In this document: piece after piece, positions 9,376 to 21,405 of the stretch
Numbering within the stretch: the stretch's first letter is position 1
Layout: every line of letters begins with the position of its first letter
NCBI GenBank assembly: GCA_025435555.1
Contig: JAIWWG010000024.1
Location: 62,001 to 126,000, forward strand
Reading direction: 5' to 3'
Source: Chytriomyces cf. hyalinus JEL632
Taxonomy: Eukaryota > Chytridiomycota > Chytridiomycetes > Chytridiales > Chytriomycetaceae
DNA length: 64,000 bases
The notes under the pieces: model-generated
Seen by the model: the letters and a program-made list of their open reading frames with translations, nothing else
Databases searched by the model: none
Told to the model about the DNA's origin: nothing
Program-made: the position numbers and the translations under genes

Positions 9376-11983
9376 TCAAACTCCAAGAAACAAATCCACA
9401 GTCGCCTGCTTCATCTTATTTTGGAAATTGTCCGCGTAAAGTCTGGTAACACTGTTGAGCCCATCATTCAACATGCCTTTCACATTCCGAACACCCGTTC
9501 TCGTAAAGTCCGCTTTTAAAGCGCCCGTGCCCGTGTACGCTGTACTCAACGCGTCCCCATTGTCTGCCCACATGTTTTTAAATTGCGATTCAAAGCTCGG
9601 GGATAGCGTGGGAGTGTCTGGGTCCAGCAGTGGAAGACCCAGTTTGACGAGCATTTTCGTGAGCATGTGTCTTGCAAACAGTGATTGGACAACGTTTGTT
9701 CGGTCCAGGCAGTCCATGCAGTTTGTGCGCAGGATGCCGGATTGGGACATCATTGCGTCTGAATCTACTGACCAAAAGTGCCTTTAAAAAAAAAAAAAAC
9801 AAGATAAAAGTTTAAGAAAACACATTGTGGAGTGATTTCACAGGAAAAAACAAACGCGCTATGGTACTCACTTCATGCCATCGATTTCGGTTTCCAAGTT
9901 TGTTAGGAGTGTCTTGACGTTATCGTAGTTCAATCCTTTCGTCTGAACGTGGAAATCATAGTCATGGTAAAATAAGGTGGAATCATGCCCTTTTGCTTTA
10001 AGTGCATCCACGCTGGACTTGAAACGCGTTCCAAGCGGTTCCTCTCGGCCTTCTTGTCCGACCAGATCGACTGTATAAGTGTGATGATGTCAATTGAATT
10101 TCGTCATTCCGAAAAGTTTACTGCGTACCAATAACGATGGATTTATAAAGCCTTTCCAGTTCAGAAACATGAAGTTCCATAGCAGCAAGGTTTTCCTCGT
10201 CTGATTTTTCCAAGATGGGTGTTGGATTAAGTGTTTTTGTAGATGCAATTTGTTGCCAGTACAGAGGAATGGAACCACTGAGATCGGTGGGCATGGGAGA
10301 TGAGTATCCACAAAGCCTTTGAGAATCAAAAGTTCAAAATTACCGAATTTGCAAGAACGATCCAACATGCACACGATCTTCCACCTTTGCAAAAACAATC
10401 ATTTCAGTTTCGACGAAATTGGCAACACGACCTTGCGCATCGACACCCCGCCGCTCGTACCGCAACCCCGCACGATGCTTGTTTCTGCGACTGATGAGCG
10501 CAACATCGAACCCAGCCTGACCCGCCCGACCTTCTGCAGAACACACTTCGACAAATCCTTGAATCATGGGGCGAATCAGGTTTTTGGACTCTTTGAGTTC
10601 CAGGAACGGCTTCATTGCGTGGAAATTCCAAAAGAAACGCTCGTCTGGTTCAGTTGCTGTTTTTTGAGCTTCTGCGGTGCGCGTAATATCCCAGGGGCCT
10701 TCGCTGTAGAAAAACGTGTCCAATTCGAGCAGAGCTTTAATATCAGGCGCCTGAACGTGATCTTGTGTGACATCATTTGGCTGCATGACTTGATTTGGAA
10801 GCAAACTGTTGAGCGTGGGGAGAGTACTGAGCATCGTGCCTCGTGCTTGTTTCGGAGTGAGAGCAGGGGACGGCGGTTCTGACGCAGAAGTTGACAGGTG
10901 AGACCCATCGTCTTTTGCAGAAGCAGCCAAAACGTTTGCGGCTCCGGATGATGCAGGAGCAGTTTTGAATGGATTCAGAGCAGACAGTAAAGTTGACGGT
11001 TTAGCGTTGGCCGCCGCTTTCGAAGAGGGATCATTAATCAATGTGGACACTTCAGAAGACGCCCTTTCGGACACGGGGCTCGGAGTTGGGCTCCTGTTTG
11101 AAGACTCAGAGAGGCCTTCTGACTGACTTGGTCCATCAGCTTGGTTGACAATTTTTAGTGGCGCGGGCTTGAAAGGGTTCAACGCGGCCAGCAGCTTCGA
11201 AGAAGTGGTTGCGGATCTAAGTTCCTCGCCGCTGGTTCTTGGAGAAGCGGTGGGATCTTCTGAAACAGCCTCCTTTGCAGATGTTCCCCCAACAGTCGAT
11301 GAGATGGCGTTGAGTGTAGTTGAGACTGCGCCTAGACCCATTCCCAGCCCTGCTTTGACAGTTTCGACAGATCGTGTCCGAGTGTGAGTGAGTATCCCGT
11401 GGGAGTCGTTCGCAGCCGCAAGCGCGTCCGAAAGAGCAATCACTGCCTTGTCGTAGTTGAGCGGGATGACAACCACATGGGACACGCCGCACAATCCCAA
11501 CTCAGGCATCTTCGAATCAACTGATCCAGTTCTGGCATCAACAGCCACATGACCCAGTCGCTGTCTCTTTGCCACCAAAACAATGTTCGACTTCACAACA
11601 CCGATCAAGGCTGGCACTACAAAGCATCTCGGTGCATTCCCATCCGAACTGTGCAGATCTGCCGCAAGATTCGAAGCCATGGACGCAACAGCACTGAACG
11701 ACTTGGCCACATTGAACGCGAGCGTGTTTCCACGTCCTTCCAAGTGCAACTGCAGCGCTTGCTCGCGGGCCTTGTGCGCAACTGATAAACAGTCGGGTTC
11801 GCTTGTGACTTGGAACGACTCGTGCTTCTCATGTGCTTGACTAAAGTCGATGCGCACGCCCTCGTAGTCTGTCCCGGGCAAGGGTTCGGTCTCGAGGTCG
11901 ACGGCTGTGATGGCGTCCACGTCCATGGATGGAAGCGATCGCAGCAGAACGAACGACGCTGTCACGCACACCCACACTCCCAT
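9376..11983 (-). CDS. SAC1: SAC-domain phosphoinositide phosphatase
   Basis: Removes phosphates from phosphoinositides. The first exon (11983 to about 10340) has the N-terminal SAC half with FFYSEGPWDIT, FFWNFHAM, GFVEVC, LISRRNKHRAGLRYERRG and VANFVETE. Middle exons (10340-9790) include GSIPLYWQQ and the HDYDFHVQTKGLNYDN region. The last exon holds the catalytic CX5R(T/S) loop as RTNCMDCLDRTNVVQ. Between the N-terminal SAC strands and the FFYSEGPW motif lies an unusual low-complexity insertion of roughly 200 residues that contains two copies of LLxALNPFKxAP, each with an NPF tripeptide of the type bound by EH domains. The C-terminus ends LFLGV shortly after the SAC domain, and no C-terminal membrane anchor is seen, unlike ER SAC1. 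The closest role could therefore be SAC1-like or a soluble endocytic SAC protein. The gene runs tail to tail with DED1. Confidence 0.85.
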
Positions 11984-12164
11984 TTTAATGCGAAATATAA
12001 AAGTTGGTGCTGCCAAATTGGGCGGTGTCTCCCACAACAAAAATCGACGAGTCCCGTGGGTCAATCAATAACGGCAACAACGTCAAAGGATGTTTATTTA
12101 TTTATTTTTTCATACTGCCACGATATATCAATGAGATGAAGAGATGAGATGCGCAAATACTGTT

Positions 12165-13759
12165 TTAAAAGAAGGTCATCATGAGGGCCGCAACAAACCC
12201 AAGCATGCCAGCACTCGCCAAGTGAGCCGCTGACTTGGAGCTCGTGGTGGTGGTTGAAACAACGGACGCAACGGCGGAGGTGGTTGGTGCCGCACTTGTC
12301 GCAACAGCAGTGCTGGTAGCACTCGAAGTCTTTGAAGCAGGAGTCGCCCATCGCATGTAACCGGCGCTGTCAACTGCATCAACCACTCCTTTGAAGGCTG
12401 TTGCCACGGCAGTGTTGTTTAAGACGCGGAAATCGGTGAAAAACTCCTCTTGCTTGGCAACTTCGAAAATGTATGCCGCACGGCAGAGAGGAAATGCGGC
12501 AAAAAAGCTTGGGTTCAGAATACCAGCCCAGAATGATCGCTGCAGCTCAGCTTGTGTGACATTGTCGATGGTTGCGTTGAAGGTAGCGCCTGTAATTGGG
12601 CTGCGTCCAGGTCCTTGCTCCCATGCTCCCGATGCCTCGGAGATCTAAATATCCCACAGTTCATTAACTCACACTGAAGCAGCATTCTAGGAAGGTCCAA
12701 AGTAAAACTCACAATGAACGGCAAGTTGTTGGCCTTTGCGTAAGTGTTGTAGACATTGGCAATTTCACTCGCGACGTAGTCAACAGCGATCGCTGAATTG
12801 TAGCCGAATCCTTTCCAGTAAGTTGATGTTCCAACAATGTCAACGTACTCGACACCAGGCCTGTTGAGTGCAGCAAAGCATTTGAGATTTACATTGGATT
12901 TACAACAAGCAATATTCAGGAAATAATCACCAGTAAGAGCGGTCCGCAACAGGCAAGTCAAAGTTTGGGCTCCACACAATCTGCACCTTTGGTGCCAGTC
13001 TCTTAAAAATAGCATGCATCCGCCTCCATGTCTCGACATATTGCTGGGGCTGCTTTCCGTACAGCATCCATTCTCCGTTCATCTCTGGCAGCCTGATCAG
13101 CGATTTAAAAACGATACAGTCAATCCAGCTGTGGTTTTCCTTTGAAAACAGAGAGATAATACCAGCGCATGTAGACATCACGACCAGTGCTCCGGTACGA
13201 ATCCAATCTTGTTGCCAACCGAGTAATTGCCACATCGGAAACAAATTCAAGACCACGGCTTCCATTGGGCGCGAGGTAGTCGGCGTCTACATGAACGATT
13301 CACACCCACGTTACAAACGCAGATCTGGGGTACACAGCCACAGAACACACAACTCACAAATGGTCATGAAAACTGAAGCGTTTGTAGAATCATCCCACGA
13401 TGAAGGTACGTTGTCCAACCGTTGCGCAGCCAAAACCTGATTCTCCTGCTCTTCTGGCCCATGAATGACCTGACCACGCAGCGAGTGAGGACCGCATTTC
13501 AATGGAAACAGGCCACATAGGATCTTACCTTGCCATTCTCAACGCCATAAGGAATGCTCTGTGCTGCTTGGAACGAGGCAAAGTTGCGTCCAAACTCCTT
13601 GTTGAAGGAGGCAGGAGTCCCGTAGTCAGCAAACCAGATGCCCAGCTCGAACTTGAAGCCAGCTGGGGGTGTTGCGCCTGGAGTGAGGAGACCCTGCGCA
13701 TGCACGAGCGATGCCAGGATCCAGACAGTTGGAAGGGCAAGGAGTGCTGAGTTGAACAT
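12165..13759 (-). CDS. Secreted GH26-like glycoside hydrolase with GPI-type C-terminus
   Basis: The protein starts with a signal peptide (LLALPTVWILASLVHAQG). Several short introns separate exons that rejoin well, for example YMRW to LPEMNGEWMLYG across an intron. The motif PEMNGEW matches the acid/base region of family GH26 (EMNGxW), followed by IVWSPNFD and VEYVDIVGTSTYW, also typical of GH26. A later exon begins after NLPFI with ISEASGAWE, whose Glu is the likely nucleophile position. GH26 enzymes are mostly beta-mannanases, but the substrate here cannot be told from sequence. The C-terminus is a Ser/Thr/Ala-rich stalk with a final hydrophobic segment ending ALMMTFF, consistent with a GPI anchor at the plasma membrane or wall. 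The ATG at 13759 directly precedes the signal peptide. Confidence 0.72.
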
Positions 13760-13857
13760 GATTTATTTTCGGGTCGTTCCGTTCGTATTAATTCCCTGTT
13801 TAGAGTGTCGTTTAAAATTGCATTGTTGGGACTGACAAAATGGGGGGACACTGCACC

Positions 13858-13912
13858 CATGCATGCATGCATGCATGCATCCCATCCCATCACATCCCAT
13901 GCATCACATCCC
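13858..13912. repeat. Tandem ATGC and CCCAT simple repeats
   Basis: A tract of about five ATGC units is followed by irregular CCCAT/CACAT units. The ATGC part is perfectly self-complementary. It lies about 100 bp upstream of the GH26-like start, in the gap before the NDUFA7-like gene. Confidence 0.85.
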
Positions 13913-14012
13913 TCAGTCAAGCAGCTACTTGCGAGCAGTTACCCAGGATGCCAGCCAGAACGCACAATGCAGTTGAATAAAAGAAGAGTCAACTTTTTAT
14001 TAGGCAGCTCGC

Positions 14013-14839
14013 TCACTTGACACCACGAATGTGCAAGTCCGGATTCAAGTCGGAAGGTCCCAAATGCGGCAGCGCGCTTTCGTACACGTGTTTAATTCCC
14101 GGGGCTGCAGGAGGAAGTGCGTTGATGGAAACGCTGCTGTCTGGAAAACCACCTCCGATTCTGCAAAACAACAAAAATTTGAAGGATTCAGAAAGAAGAT
14201 GGCCATGATTTTCGAGCGACAAGGGGATTGTTTGCGTGTCCAAAAAAATCCAGCAATTCTCAACCCCACCCCATCAAAATAAGGAGTTTTCGCACATACA
14301 CACCTTGCCTGCGATGCACCCACAATTTTTGCAATGTCCTCAGTGGAATAGACGGCCGTGGCTGGGTATGCTCTGCGCACATCGCGAGTGTAGTAGTAGT
14401 TTTTGTTGATCTTATCAACGTTGGGGCGAGCGAACGCTGGTTGTGATCTGAGGATGGATTGAAGAGTTTTGTGATGTTTTCAAGTTGGATAATTGGTGTT
14501 CGAAAGTTTAGAGCGTTGTTTCGAATACGAATATTTGACATTGATTCAGAGATTGCAAAAGTACCCAGGAGACACGGTTCGGTATTCGTGGGCCTATGAA
14601 CATAACACAAACAGGCATCAGATGAAATCCGTAATTTGAGAAACAAGAATGCAACTCTACCGCAGGGACAATGGCTGGGTCAGAAGGACGCTGAATGGGT
14701 GAAGAGACCGAGTTGAAATCGAGAAATCTGCGCAGAACGTCCAGATACTAAAACTTACGACACGGTAGATCCATTCGAGGTCCTTGAACGATCGTGGGAC
14801 GCCGCCAAAGTGTTTCGTCATGAAGCGTTCGAAGCCCAT
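14013..14839 (-). CDS. Mitochondrial complex I accessory subunit, NDUFA7/B14.5a-like
   Basis: Five short exons join in frame: 14839-14759, 14690-14661, 14593-14565, 14447 to about 14300, and about 14160-14013. The joined protein has RPSDPAIVPAAHEYRTVSPG, then NKNYYYTRDVRRAYP and a C-terminal region with GGGFPDSSVSINALPP. The NYYxTRDxRR core is characteristic of NDUFA7 (B14.5a) and its fungal counterparts, peripheral accessory subunits of NADH:ubiquinone oxidoreductase. No membrane segment is predicted by eye. Two internal exons are only about 30 nt long, so this gene would be easy to miss with automated tools. Assignment rests on the motif and size rather than on an alignment; another small mitochondrial protein is possible. 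Confidence 0.55.
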
Positions 14840-14932
14840 TTTATTTTTAAATTTACTTTTTTACTTCAACGGTTGGTATTTAAAAAACCATGAAACGAGT
14901 CTTTATTTGCCAACACAAAAGGAACCCGCGAA

Positions 14933-16698
14933 TCATTTTCTGCACATGAAGCCATGCACGTATTTGAGGCCCCCATTTCGAAGCCCGATCGCGGCACCCA
15001 CTCCCAATGCAGTCGCAACAGTCCCATACACTGCAACTCTCCCGAAAAAGTCATACCACTGTCCGCGCTTTTTGGAAATGGACAACGCTTTGGAGTAAGG
15101 AATTCTGGAAAAGGACACCATCGTATACAGGGGAATCACTGAAGTGGGAAACAGGCGGTGAAGGAATCCTTCAAACGACTTTTTCAGTTTGTAAGAAAGC
15201 TTTGTGACGGATGACCGCATTTCAACGTAGTTGTCTATTTGGGTTTCAAAAGATTTAGAACCTTCAATCATTTCCAGGGATTCACTGCAAACTTACACAT
15301 GGCAAGGTCGCACATCGCTTCGGCATCTGCGTTACGCGTGGAAGAGTACTCTTCAAACGCTTTACCAAGGGCCTCTGAGGTTGGCTTGGTCGATGATGCA
15401 GTGCCAGGTTTTCCAATGTGTTTCGTGAGGATTTCGTCCAGAACGAGACAGTCTTCGAATCCGCAGTTCATTCCTTGGCCGTAACTGGCGAACAAAAACA
15501 TGGTGAGTTTTGATGGCAAAGTTGCGAGTCGAAGAAACGAAAAACTTACAATGGAACCATGGCGTGGGCTGCATCTCCAATAATCAAGCATGAAGACTTG
15601 TAATGGTACGGCTTACACTTAATGGACACCAACGAACCCTTGGGGTTCTTGAAGTAGTCCTTCACAAGCAACTCCCTCCCAATCAATGGAATTGAATCGG
15701 CAAACTTGTCCTCAAAGAACGCAAGCAAATCCTGTGGTGTCTTGATGGCATCGAAATTCTTCCAAGGCATAAACAGCGTCATTGTGAAGGACTTGTCAAT
15801 GTTGGGAAGAGCAATCATCATGAACGTTTGTCTAGGCCAAATGTGTAAATGGCCTGGGTCCATTTGGTACTCGCCCTTTTCGCTTGGAGGCATGTTTAGC
15901 TCGACGTAGCCGTGTTCAATGTATTCTTGGCTAAAGTTCATGCGGGTGACGCGCATGAGTTCGCGACGCACGCGGGAGTAGGAGCCGTCTGCTCCGATGA
16001 TCAGGTCGGCTTGAGCTTTGTAGACAGTTCCATCCGACCTTTTTCAAAAACACGAGGAGTAACAAGATTAGTCAGTTTTGTTTGACAGAACTGGACAGTG
16101 TGTGGCGCATACTTTTTAAAGTTGAGAATCTTCTTTTCGTAATCGATCGAAAGCAGCTCGTGCAAAAACTTGATGGTCACGTTTGGCATCTTTTGCAGCT
16201 TGTTGAGCAAATGCTCGTTGACGAGTTTTCTGTCGACAGAGTTGATGGCCTTTCGAGTGTGCAAAAAAAACGTCAGTATCGGAACAAGAAAACAAGCTTC
16301 AAAACACACAAAGAGAGAGCTCTTACCTCTCCAAAGTACCCGTAGTTTTGCGAACTCTGCTTCCCGCCAATGTGAATCATTCTTCCGGCCATCGGAATCA
16401 ATGTTTCAAAGAGTCCCGCGCCGGCATCGGCCCCTTCCAAGGCTGAGATTCCACGCTTCGAGAGAGCGAGATTGATTGAACGACCACCTGCTTGCTTCAA
16501 GGTGCGGATATCTTTGACGAGAAGGGAGGATTGAGGAAAAACGTTAAGACACGGACCACAAAAAAGATGTGTGTCACCTTCGCGAAGCTCAAACACGGTC
16601 ACGTTCCAGCCACGCGCTGCAAAGTACACGGCATTCAGTGCGCCGACAAGGCCACCGCCCACAATTGCAACAGAGAAGTCCTTGTTGGGTGCGCTCAT
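14933..16698 (-). CDS. BNA4: Kynurenine 3-monooxygenase
   Basis: FAD-dependent enzyme that hydroxylates L-kynurenine to 3-hydroxykynurenine with NADPH and oxygen, on the de novo NAD pathway; normally anchored in the mitochondrial outer membrane. The N-terminus has the Rossmann motif VAIVGGGLVGAL and VFELREG; the next exon has RSINLALSKRG, a family hallmark. LIIGADGSYSRVRR follows, then the FAD-binding [24 protein letters not shown], split by an intron after MVP. The C-terminus has a hydrophobic segment (AVYGTVATALGVGAAIGL) that fits the known membrane tail. Introns include one of about 60 nt after ELREG that is a multiple of three. The ATG at 16698 opens MSAPNKDFSVAIVGGG, matching the family start closely. 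Confidence 0.95.
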
Positions 16699-17302
16699 TT
16701 CTTTGCTGGATTTTTTACTTTGGACTTTTGGATTTATAAAAAAGATGAGTGTCCAAAAAGGTGGCGAAAACCCTCAAAGCGAGAACTGATCGGGGAGGAA
16801 ACTTGATCTTCCACTTTCCACCTCACATATCAGGGCAAGCAATTTCATTGCACAGCTGTACAGTGGCTTCAATGAAGCTGTTGTTGAGAAGCACACTTGA
16901 ACCACGTTATGATCAGCTGCAGCTTCTCCCACATGCGCGTGGTCCCAAATTGAGGAATCTGTAACCAAAATGAGTTTGGGGTGGCTTTGATTGGTGGGCA
17001 AGGGTGGCTCTGCAGATGCGGATGCTGACGAAAAATGCTAAAACCTTCGGATTTGCAAGTAAAGGTTTCCTTAACCAGTTTACATTAAGTTCTTATATTG
17101 TTGTTTTCTTACAGACAAAGAAGCAGGAACGAAAACAGTGGCGCTTTTCCAGAATGCAGCGTTCACGCGGGAATAGTGAAATAGAAAGCAAAGAAAAACG
17201 AGCCACAGAAAGAACATTGGCGTGACAACCAGTGTGTGAAACGAGAGAGAAGCGGCAGAGAGATCCACCAAACATATTGACAAGTTGGCCAGTTCGATTG
17301 AA
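16699..17302. other. Intergenic region upstream of kynurenine monooxygenase
   Basis: About 600 bp lie between the KMO start and the end of the zinc-finger gene. A TATAAAT-like stretch on the minus strand near 16733-16738 is about 35 bp above the KMO ATG and may be its TATA element. Open frames here lack ATG starts or recognisable content. I see no further gene. Confidence 0.4.
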
Positions 17303-18440
17303 TCAAAGTCGCTTTGCTGTTGCTCCCCGTCTAACCATACTTACAATATCATCTTCACTGAGGCCATAACTGCATCCATCGGCAACATTTCGACTGCGAC
17401 TGCTCACCAAATGTTTCCTGAGCGCATCCGCGCGAGCATACCGCTTCCCACATCCTTTCCCGCCAACAGGCCCAGGACATACCCATCCTTTATCCTCCTC
17501 GCTTCCGTGTACACTCGCCAAATGTCGCTCCATTTCTTGCCGCCGCCGAAATTTGGCGTAACAGATCAAATCATCCTGGTCCGCCGTTGTACGGCCATGA
17601 TCGCCGTACTTTGAGTGCTTTGCTTTGGGCTGACCGTAATGTGGGCACACGTAGCGGCGTTCCGGTTCTTTACCGGCGGGTGCTTCAGTGGGAGAGGGTA
17701 GCAAAGAGGATGATGAAGCTTGTAGCGGTCCCGTGGTCGTGATTGAGTGCGGTTCGTACAATGAGATTGAAGGGGATGGCACAGAAATGAGACTGCTGTC
17801 GCTGGATTTCCTTTTTTTCGTTGATTTGTTTGTGGTACCGTCATCTTCGTCGCAATCGCTTAAATTTCTTCTGATTGAAGCAGCAGAGCTCTTGCGATTA
17901 GAGTCGATGGGTGCCAGCAAAATGTCCCTTGGAGTGATCCAACCCTGCTCTTGCGGCGTTCGATAGTAGCTCTGGGATTGACCTTGGAGGCCAGCTTGCT
18001 GATAAAATTGGACTTGCTGCTGAGGTTGCTGACGGTACTGAAATGAGTGGGTAGTTTTGCTTCTGCTTGACAGGTTTTGTGGGTTTGAGTTTTCAATGTG
18101 TGCGGATCCATTTTGGATATGGGTCTTTGACACCTTGCTGACAGCAGGCCCCACTAACGCCAATTCCGCCAATGTGTCCAAGTTGCAGTTTGGGTCGCTG
18201 CTTTCACTACCAGCCGGTGATGGAAGAAGATGCCTTGAGAGTGGGTTGAAGGTTGTGATGTGATGGGGCGCAGGGTAGACAACAGGACTGCTTGAGGGCA
18301 CAGACCACGCGTTGAACCTGCTGCTTCCGGTGGGTGTGTTGGAGTGCCAGCGAGAGAGGGCTTCTGTAGGCACGAGCATGAGTTGGTAACCGACAGGAAC
18401 ATGGGTCACATGGGTCAAATGGCCCGGATGAAAACCCCAC

Positions 18441-18471
<31 letters not shown>

Positions 18472-18679
18472 GGTGCTCTCTCTGGGTCGTTTCTCGGAAC
18501 CCGTTCTGTCCTTCTCTGGATGCTTTGATGCTGTCTCCCCTTGTATCCGGTGTACTCTCCTTCATGGGCTGATGCTCCACCACCGCCACACTCCCGACCC
18601 TGTCAGCAGACTCGATGGAGGTCTGCACGCCAATGTCACCGCCCTCAGCACCCTCTGCCAATAGCTGGTCTATGCGCAT
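17303..18679 (-). CDS. Putative C2H2-type zinc-finger transcription factor
   Basis: A single open frame of 458 residues without introns. The first 330 residues are low complexity: a run of eleven glutamines, Ser/Pro patches and a basic KKRKSS segment that may be a nuclear signal. The C-terminal part has a finger-like array: YVCPHYGQ, then CYAKFRRRQEMERHLASVHG, then WVCPGPVGGKGCGKRYARADALRKHL. The first finger has an atypical Cys spacing with a long insertion. The second ends in HLVSSRSRNVADGC, so its last ligand would have to be Cys or is missing. This FRRRxxMxRH / RADALRKH style is familiar from fungal C2H2 factors. Target genes cannot be inferred. The ATG at 18679 opens MRIDQLL. Confidence 0.72.
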
Positions 18680-18994
18680 GTGTGATGGATGTGTTGAATG
18701 TGTTCTTGTTTAAAGAGTCGCTGATGACTTTCTCCACCCAAAAAACGCAACCCAAAATGGCACGCACGCAAGCAAGCGTGCCCCTTTCGAATGGCCACGC
18801 GCTCTGACAAAAATTTTAACACGTTTTTTTGTGCAATCAAAAAGCGCGTGCGTGCCCCCATGATTGAACACGTACAAACTGATTCAAAAGTGCCCTGTTT
18901 GAAAGCCTCCTTTTCAAGCACTCATCATCGTGCTATTTATCTTACTGCTCGTCATGCTATTTATTCCTCTCCTTCCTCATTCATCCCTTAACGT
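18680..18994. other. Intergenic region, nothing recognised
   Basis: This 315-bp stretch lies between the zinc-finger start and the 3' end of the STK32-like kinase gene on the same strand. No gene, RNA or strong promoter motif is visible. Confidence 0.4.
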
Positions 18995-21278
18995 CTACTC
19001 CCGTCTACGGGGCACCAACGGCGACGCTCGTGAAACTGTCCCATCCCCTTTCTTGGAGCTGCTCGTCCGGCTGCGCTCAAACGTACGAGCTGGAGCTGTC
19101 CCTTGCAACGGCGTCTGAGACTTCTCTCCATGCGACTGAAACGCCCGGTTCAAAGCCCCAATACTTTTACTCCGTCCCATCGACAAAAATTTCCCAACAA
19201 CTTGTCCTCCACCACTGCCCGCCTGAGCATTCGTGAGGTTGGATTCAGACTTTGCAGGCCCAGGCACACGATCCAGCGTTACCCCTCTTGCTGGCAGTTT
19301 ATTCGTCTCCCCCGCATCCGCTTTGGGCCTGCCCAAAGACCGCATACGTGGCAGACTTCCCAACCGCATCCGATCTCCGAAATCAAAACTGCCTGCCCGA
19401 ACCCGATCTCGACTTGATCTGGGATCCCCATACTCAAATACATTGCTCTCCTCATATGCCTGCAACGCGGCAACACGCTGTGCAACCTCCCAATCGAAAA
19501 GATCATAGTTTTCGTCAATGAAGTCAAGTTCCGCTTCGATTCGTTCCTTATTGGGTGCTTTCGGATCTTTGGCATTGTTTTCCACGGATTCGCGGATTTG
19601 TTGGAGGCCCAACAATTGAGTCACCTCCAGGATTTTTGGGTTCGATCCTCCTTTGCTGGGAACAGCCAAGTCACCCGTTGACCGTCGCGGAGGAATTATG
19701 GGCTGGGCTGGTTGGGCTGGCTGTTGCGCGAGAGGAGTTGCGTTCAGGAATTTCGCCAATGAAGGAGCGCCGTTGTGTCGACTGGTAGCAGGTGCTGGTG
19801 TTGGGATATTCGGAGGGATAGATGCAGCTGCCGCTGCTGCTTTCAGCTCGTTTGCAAATGCAGTTTTGTTTTGGCGAAGTTTGGGGCGGTATTGCAAGTA
19901 TTCGTCATCTTGTTTTTGTTCATCCACTTCCAGCGTTGCATCGAAATTTGCTTTGGCGCTCTGAAATTATCGTCAATTGCGAGTACAGATCTCAAAAACA
20001 ACAAAACAAAACTTTTTTCTTACATCTGGGACGTATTGTGGCCGCAGCCGTTTCTCCGCCACACCAGCCCAATCAATCCCGCGAAAGAAAGGATGATTCA
20101 TCACCTCCGAAGACCCTCCAGGTCCGCATCCAAGTCTCAAATCACGATTCACAGTCATGAGCCCCGAGAGAAGGCTTCGAAAGTCCGGGGATATATTTAC
20201 GCTTTGCTTTGTCACCAAGTTGTGTGAATGAAACACAAATTGTCCAGATTTGATGGCTTTGCCGAGTTCCGTATTGGATGCGCCGCGGAATGGTCGCTTT
20301 CCGTAGTACATTTCGTATAGGATCACGCCGACGCTCCACCAATCGATTTGCCACAGGTATCCTTTGTCGGCTAGAATATCCGGAGCTATTTTCGGACGAC
20401 TTTTTTCAGATATTTCAGATTTCGATCAATCCGGAACATGACTTTACCCATGTATGCTAAAGTTCCGCTGTGCGATTTCAGCATCCGCTTGTCGCTAAAG
20501 TTGACGGCAATATTGAAATCGGTCAAGTGCGCATGGCCAGCAGCGTCCAGAAGAACTGCGTGATACAGAAAAGCGCATTTAAAATATACGTTACAACATT
20601 GAACATTAATCGCAGTTCTACCATTATCGGGTTTGAGATCTCGGTGCAGAACATTTTTGGAATGCAGATAGTGGATTCCATACACAATCTCAGCAGCCCA
20701 CGTTCGAATCACAGGCTCCGGGAATCCGCCCGCTTTATCCAGATGGAATCGCAAATCACCTCCCTCCATCAGATCCAGCACCTAAAAAAACAAAAGTGAT
20801 CAGGAACCCTTCCTATAACATAAACCGAAGCAAAATGCCCACGCACCATGAACATGTGATAATCGTCCTGGAAGGCATATCGCAAGTTCACAATGAGGGG
20901 ATGATTGATGTCCTCTGCGCAAGAGTTGTTGGCCTTAAAAACACAAATTTCATTCGTCCCTTTGAATCGCACACTCACCCAAAATACAGCGCTCACGGAA
21001 AATGTTCTGAATGGCTCTCATACGGATGCATTGCAGCTTGTTGATGTACTTGAGAGCATAAAGCACGCCCGAGTCTTTCTTCTCAACGATCCTGACTTTA
21101 CCGAAGGCGCCCTTTCCAACGACTCTGAGCAAGTTGAAGCTGCGCAGATCGACTGTTTATGACGGGGTAAGGAGGCTGTCAGAGCGTTGCCTGGGGTGCG
21201 TAAGGGAGTGCACTGGGTTGTACCGTTGATCTCGATGGGAAGAGGCTTCCGCCGGGGAAGAGATTGGTCCGCTCCCAT
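18995..21278 (-). CDS. STK32/YANK-family serine/threonine kinase
   Basis: AGC-group protein kinase. It starts MGADQS, a good N-myristoylation signal, as in human YANK kinases. Exons give VVGKGAFGKVRIVEKKDSG (Gly-rich loop), YALKYINK (catalytic Lys), NHPLIVNLRYAFQDD, LDLMEGGDLRFHLD, LHRDLKPDN (catalytic loop) and HLTDFNIAV. The DFN instead of DFG is the signature of the STK32 family. The APE position reads APDILADKGYLWQIDWWSVGV. The kinase domain ends near HPFFRGIDWAGVAEKRLRPQYVPD. It is followed by a long Ser/Arg/Ala-rich C-terminal extension of about 300 residues with MGRSKS and GRPKAD patches. At least six introns of about 50-90 nt. The extension is unique in composition and may bind partners; substrate unknown. 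Confidence 0.88.
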
Positions 21279-21405
21279 TTTGATAAACGAGAATAATCCC
21301 AATTTGGAAACAAAAAAAACCGTTTTTACTTTATTTGTTTTTCTTAAAAGAAAGCTTATGTAAAATCTACAACTCTTGTATTTTCTGTGAGGGGACGTAC
21401 CCTCA

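Noticed and set aside
10319-10882. Plus-strand frame of 187 residues
   Set aside because: It lies fully opposite the conserved SAC-domain exon and carries no recognisable motif.
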